DNA from: Acanthochromis polyacanthus
Taxonomy: Eukaryota; Chordata; Actinopteri; Pomacentridae
Assembly: GCF_021347895.1 (NCBI RefSeq)
Contig: NC_067122.1
Location: 36,612,215-36,676,214, forward strand
Reading direction: 5' to 3'
DNA: 64,000 nt
The notes under the pieces: generated by a model
What the model saw: the letters and a program-made list of their open reading frames with translations, nothing else
The model's database searches: none
Told to the model about the DNA's origin: nothing
Position numbers and translations under genes: made by a program
Shown here: one piece after another, positions 63,608 through 64,000 of the stretch
How positions within the stretch are numbered: position 1 is the first letter of the stretch
How the letters are laid out: each line of letters begins with the position of its first letter

Positions 63608-64000
63608 CTAAACCAGGACAAAACAGGTTGGCAAAGTGGGATGAAAACCTGCTGTGTCATGACCGTGTTGCCAAACCCTTGAACGGTGTCTTAGGTATGC
63701 TGTCTGTTTGGTAGGCAGCAGCTTACAAAAGAGTGTGAAATTTATGTGCATCATAATTAGCTTAATGTCAGCGGAAATTGTTTCTTCAATATAAATGTAG
63801 ATCTTCTTGAAAAGGCAACACTGGTAATGAGAATCTATTTGCAAAGAGTCTGCAGAGATCTCATTATTTGATTCATTCCCATTCTTCGGGCTATAATTTG
63901 ATGAAAAGCATCTCAAATTATTTATTTCGAGTCGCTACACACTAATTTCTTTCTCTTTCTTCTTTCAGTCTTTACAACTTCAGTAAAGATAATTTCCATT
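63608..64000 (-). other. fmr1: fmr1 upstream intron (partial)
   Basis: Non-coding sequence upstream of the 80-bp exon on the minus strand, running off the window. No exon or repeat is recognised in it. Confidence 0.8.

Overview
This is a vertebrate nuclear window, almost certainly from a teleost fish. Two short but diagnostic sets of coding exons identify the locus. The C-terminal exons of fmr1 (FMRP) lie on the minus strand at 63528-63607 and 60112-60315. The first coding exon of aff2 (FMR2 family) lies on the minus strand at 41530-41582. Both genes point toward lower coordinates, so fmr1 is upstream of aff2 in the same orientation. This is the FMR1-AFF2 (FRAXA-FRAXE) gene order of mammalian Xq, compressed here to about 18.5 kb between the fmr1 stop and the aff2 start. 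No bacterial, viral or organellar genes, CRISPR arrays or functional tRNA/rRNA genes were seen.

Layout from high to low coordinates: fmr1 penultimate intron (63608-64000), an 80-bp exon, the last intron (60316-63527, with a 20-bp perfect stem-loop and a hAT-like remnant), the final coding exon, then a probable long 3' UTR that may run to a strong tandem AATAAA at about 52295. The interval 41583-52262 is intergenic with scattered transposon copies. The aff2 promoter/5' UTR carries a CAG repeat, a start-stop uORF and a 104-bp (CG)9(CA)30(TA)12 tract. From 41529 down to 1 I see no further exon, so this is most simply aff2 intron 1.

Most recognisable content is mobile DNA. It includes a young Tc1 transposon (24628-26263) whose transposase has one frameshift, nested in the target-site duplication of a tRNA-derived SINE. 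There is a decayed Tc1 copy, a degraded LINE, hAT-, piggyBac- and Harbinger-like MITEs with visible target duplications, six copies of a ~640-bp interspersed family (called family A here), and two tandem arrays with dimeric higher-order structure.

The most unusual system is a set of three ~560-bp elements (16789-17362, 34727-35280, 44280-44840), falling into two diverged families. Each retains the start of a RecQ-like superfamily-2 helicase ORF, including the PTG[FY]GKS Walker A motif, between short terminal inverted repeats with 8-9 bp target duplications. They look like deletion derivatives of a helicase-encoding DNA transposon. Family names A, B, C and D are my own labels; no database search was possible.
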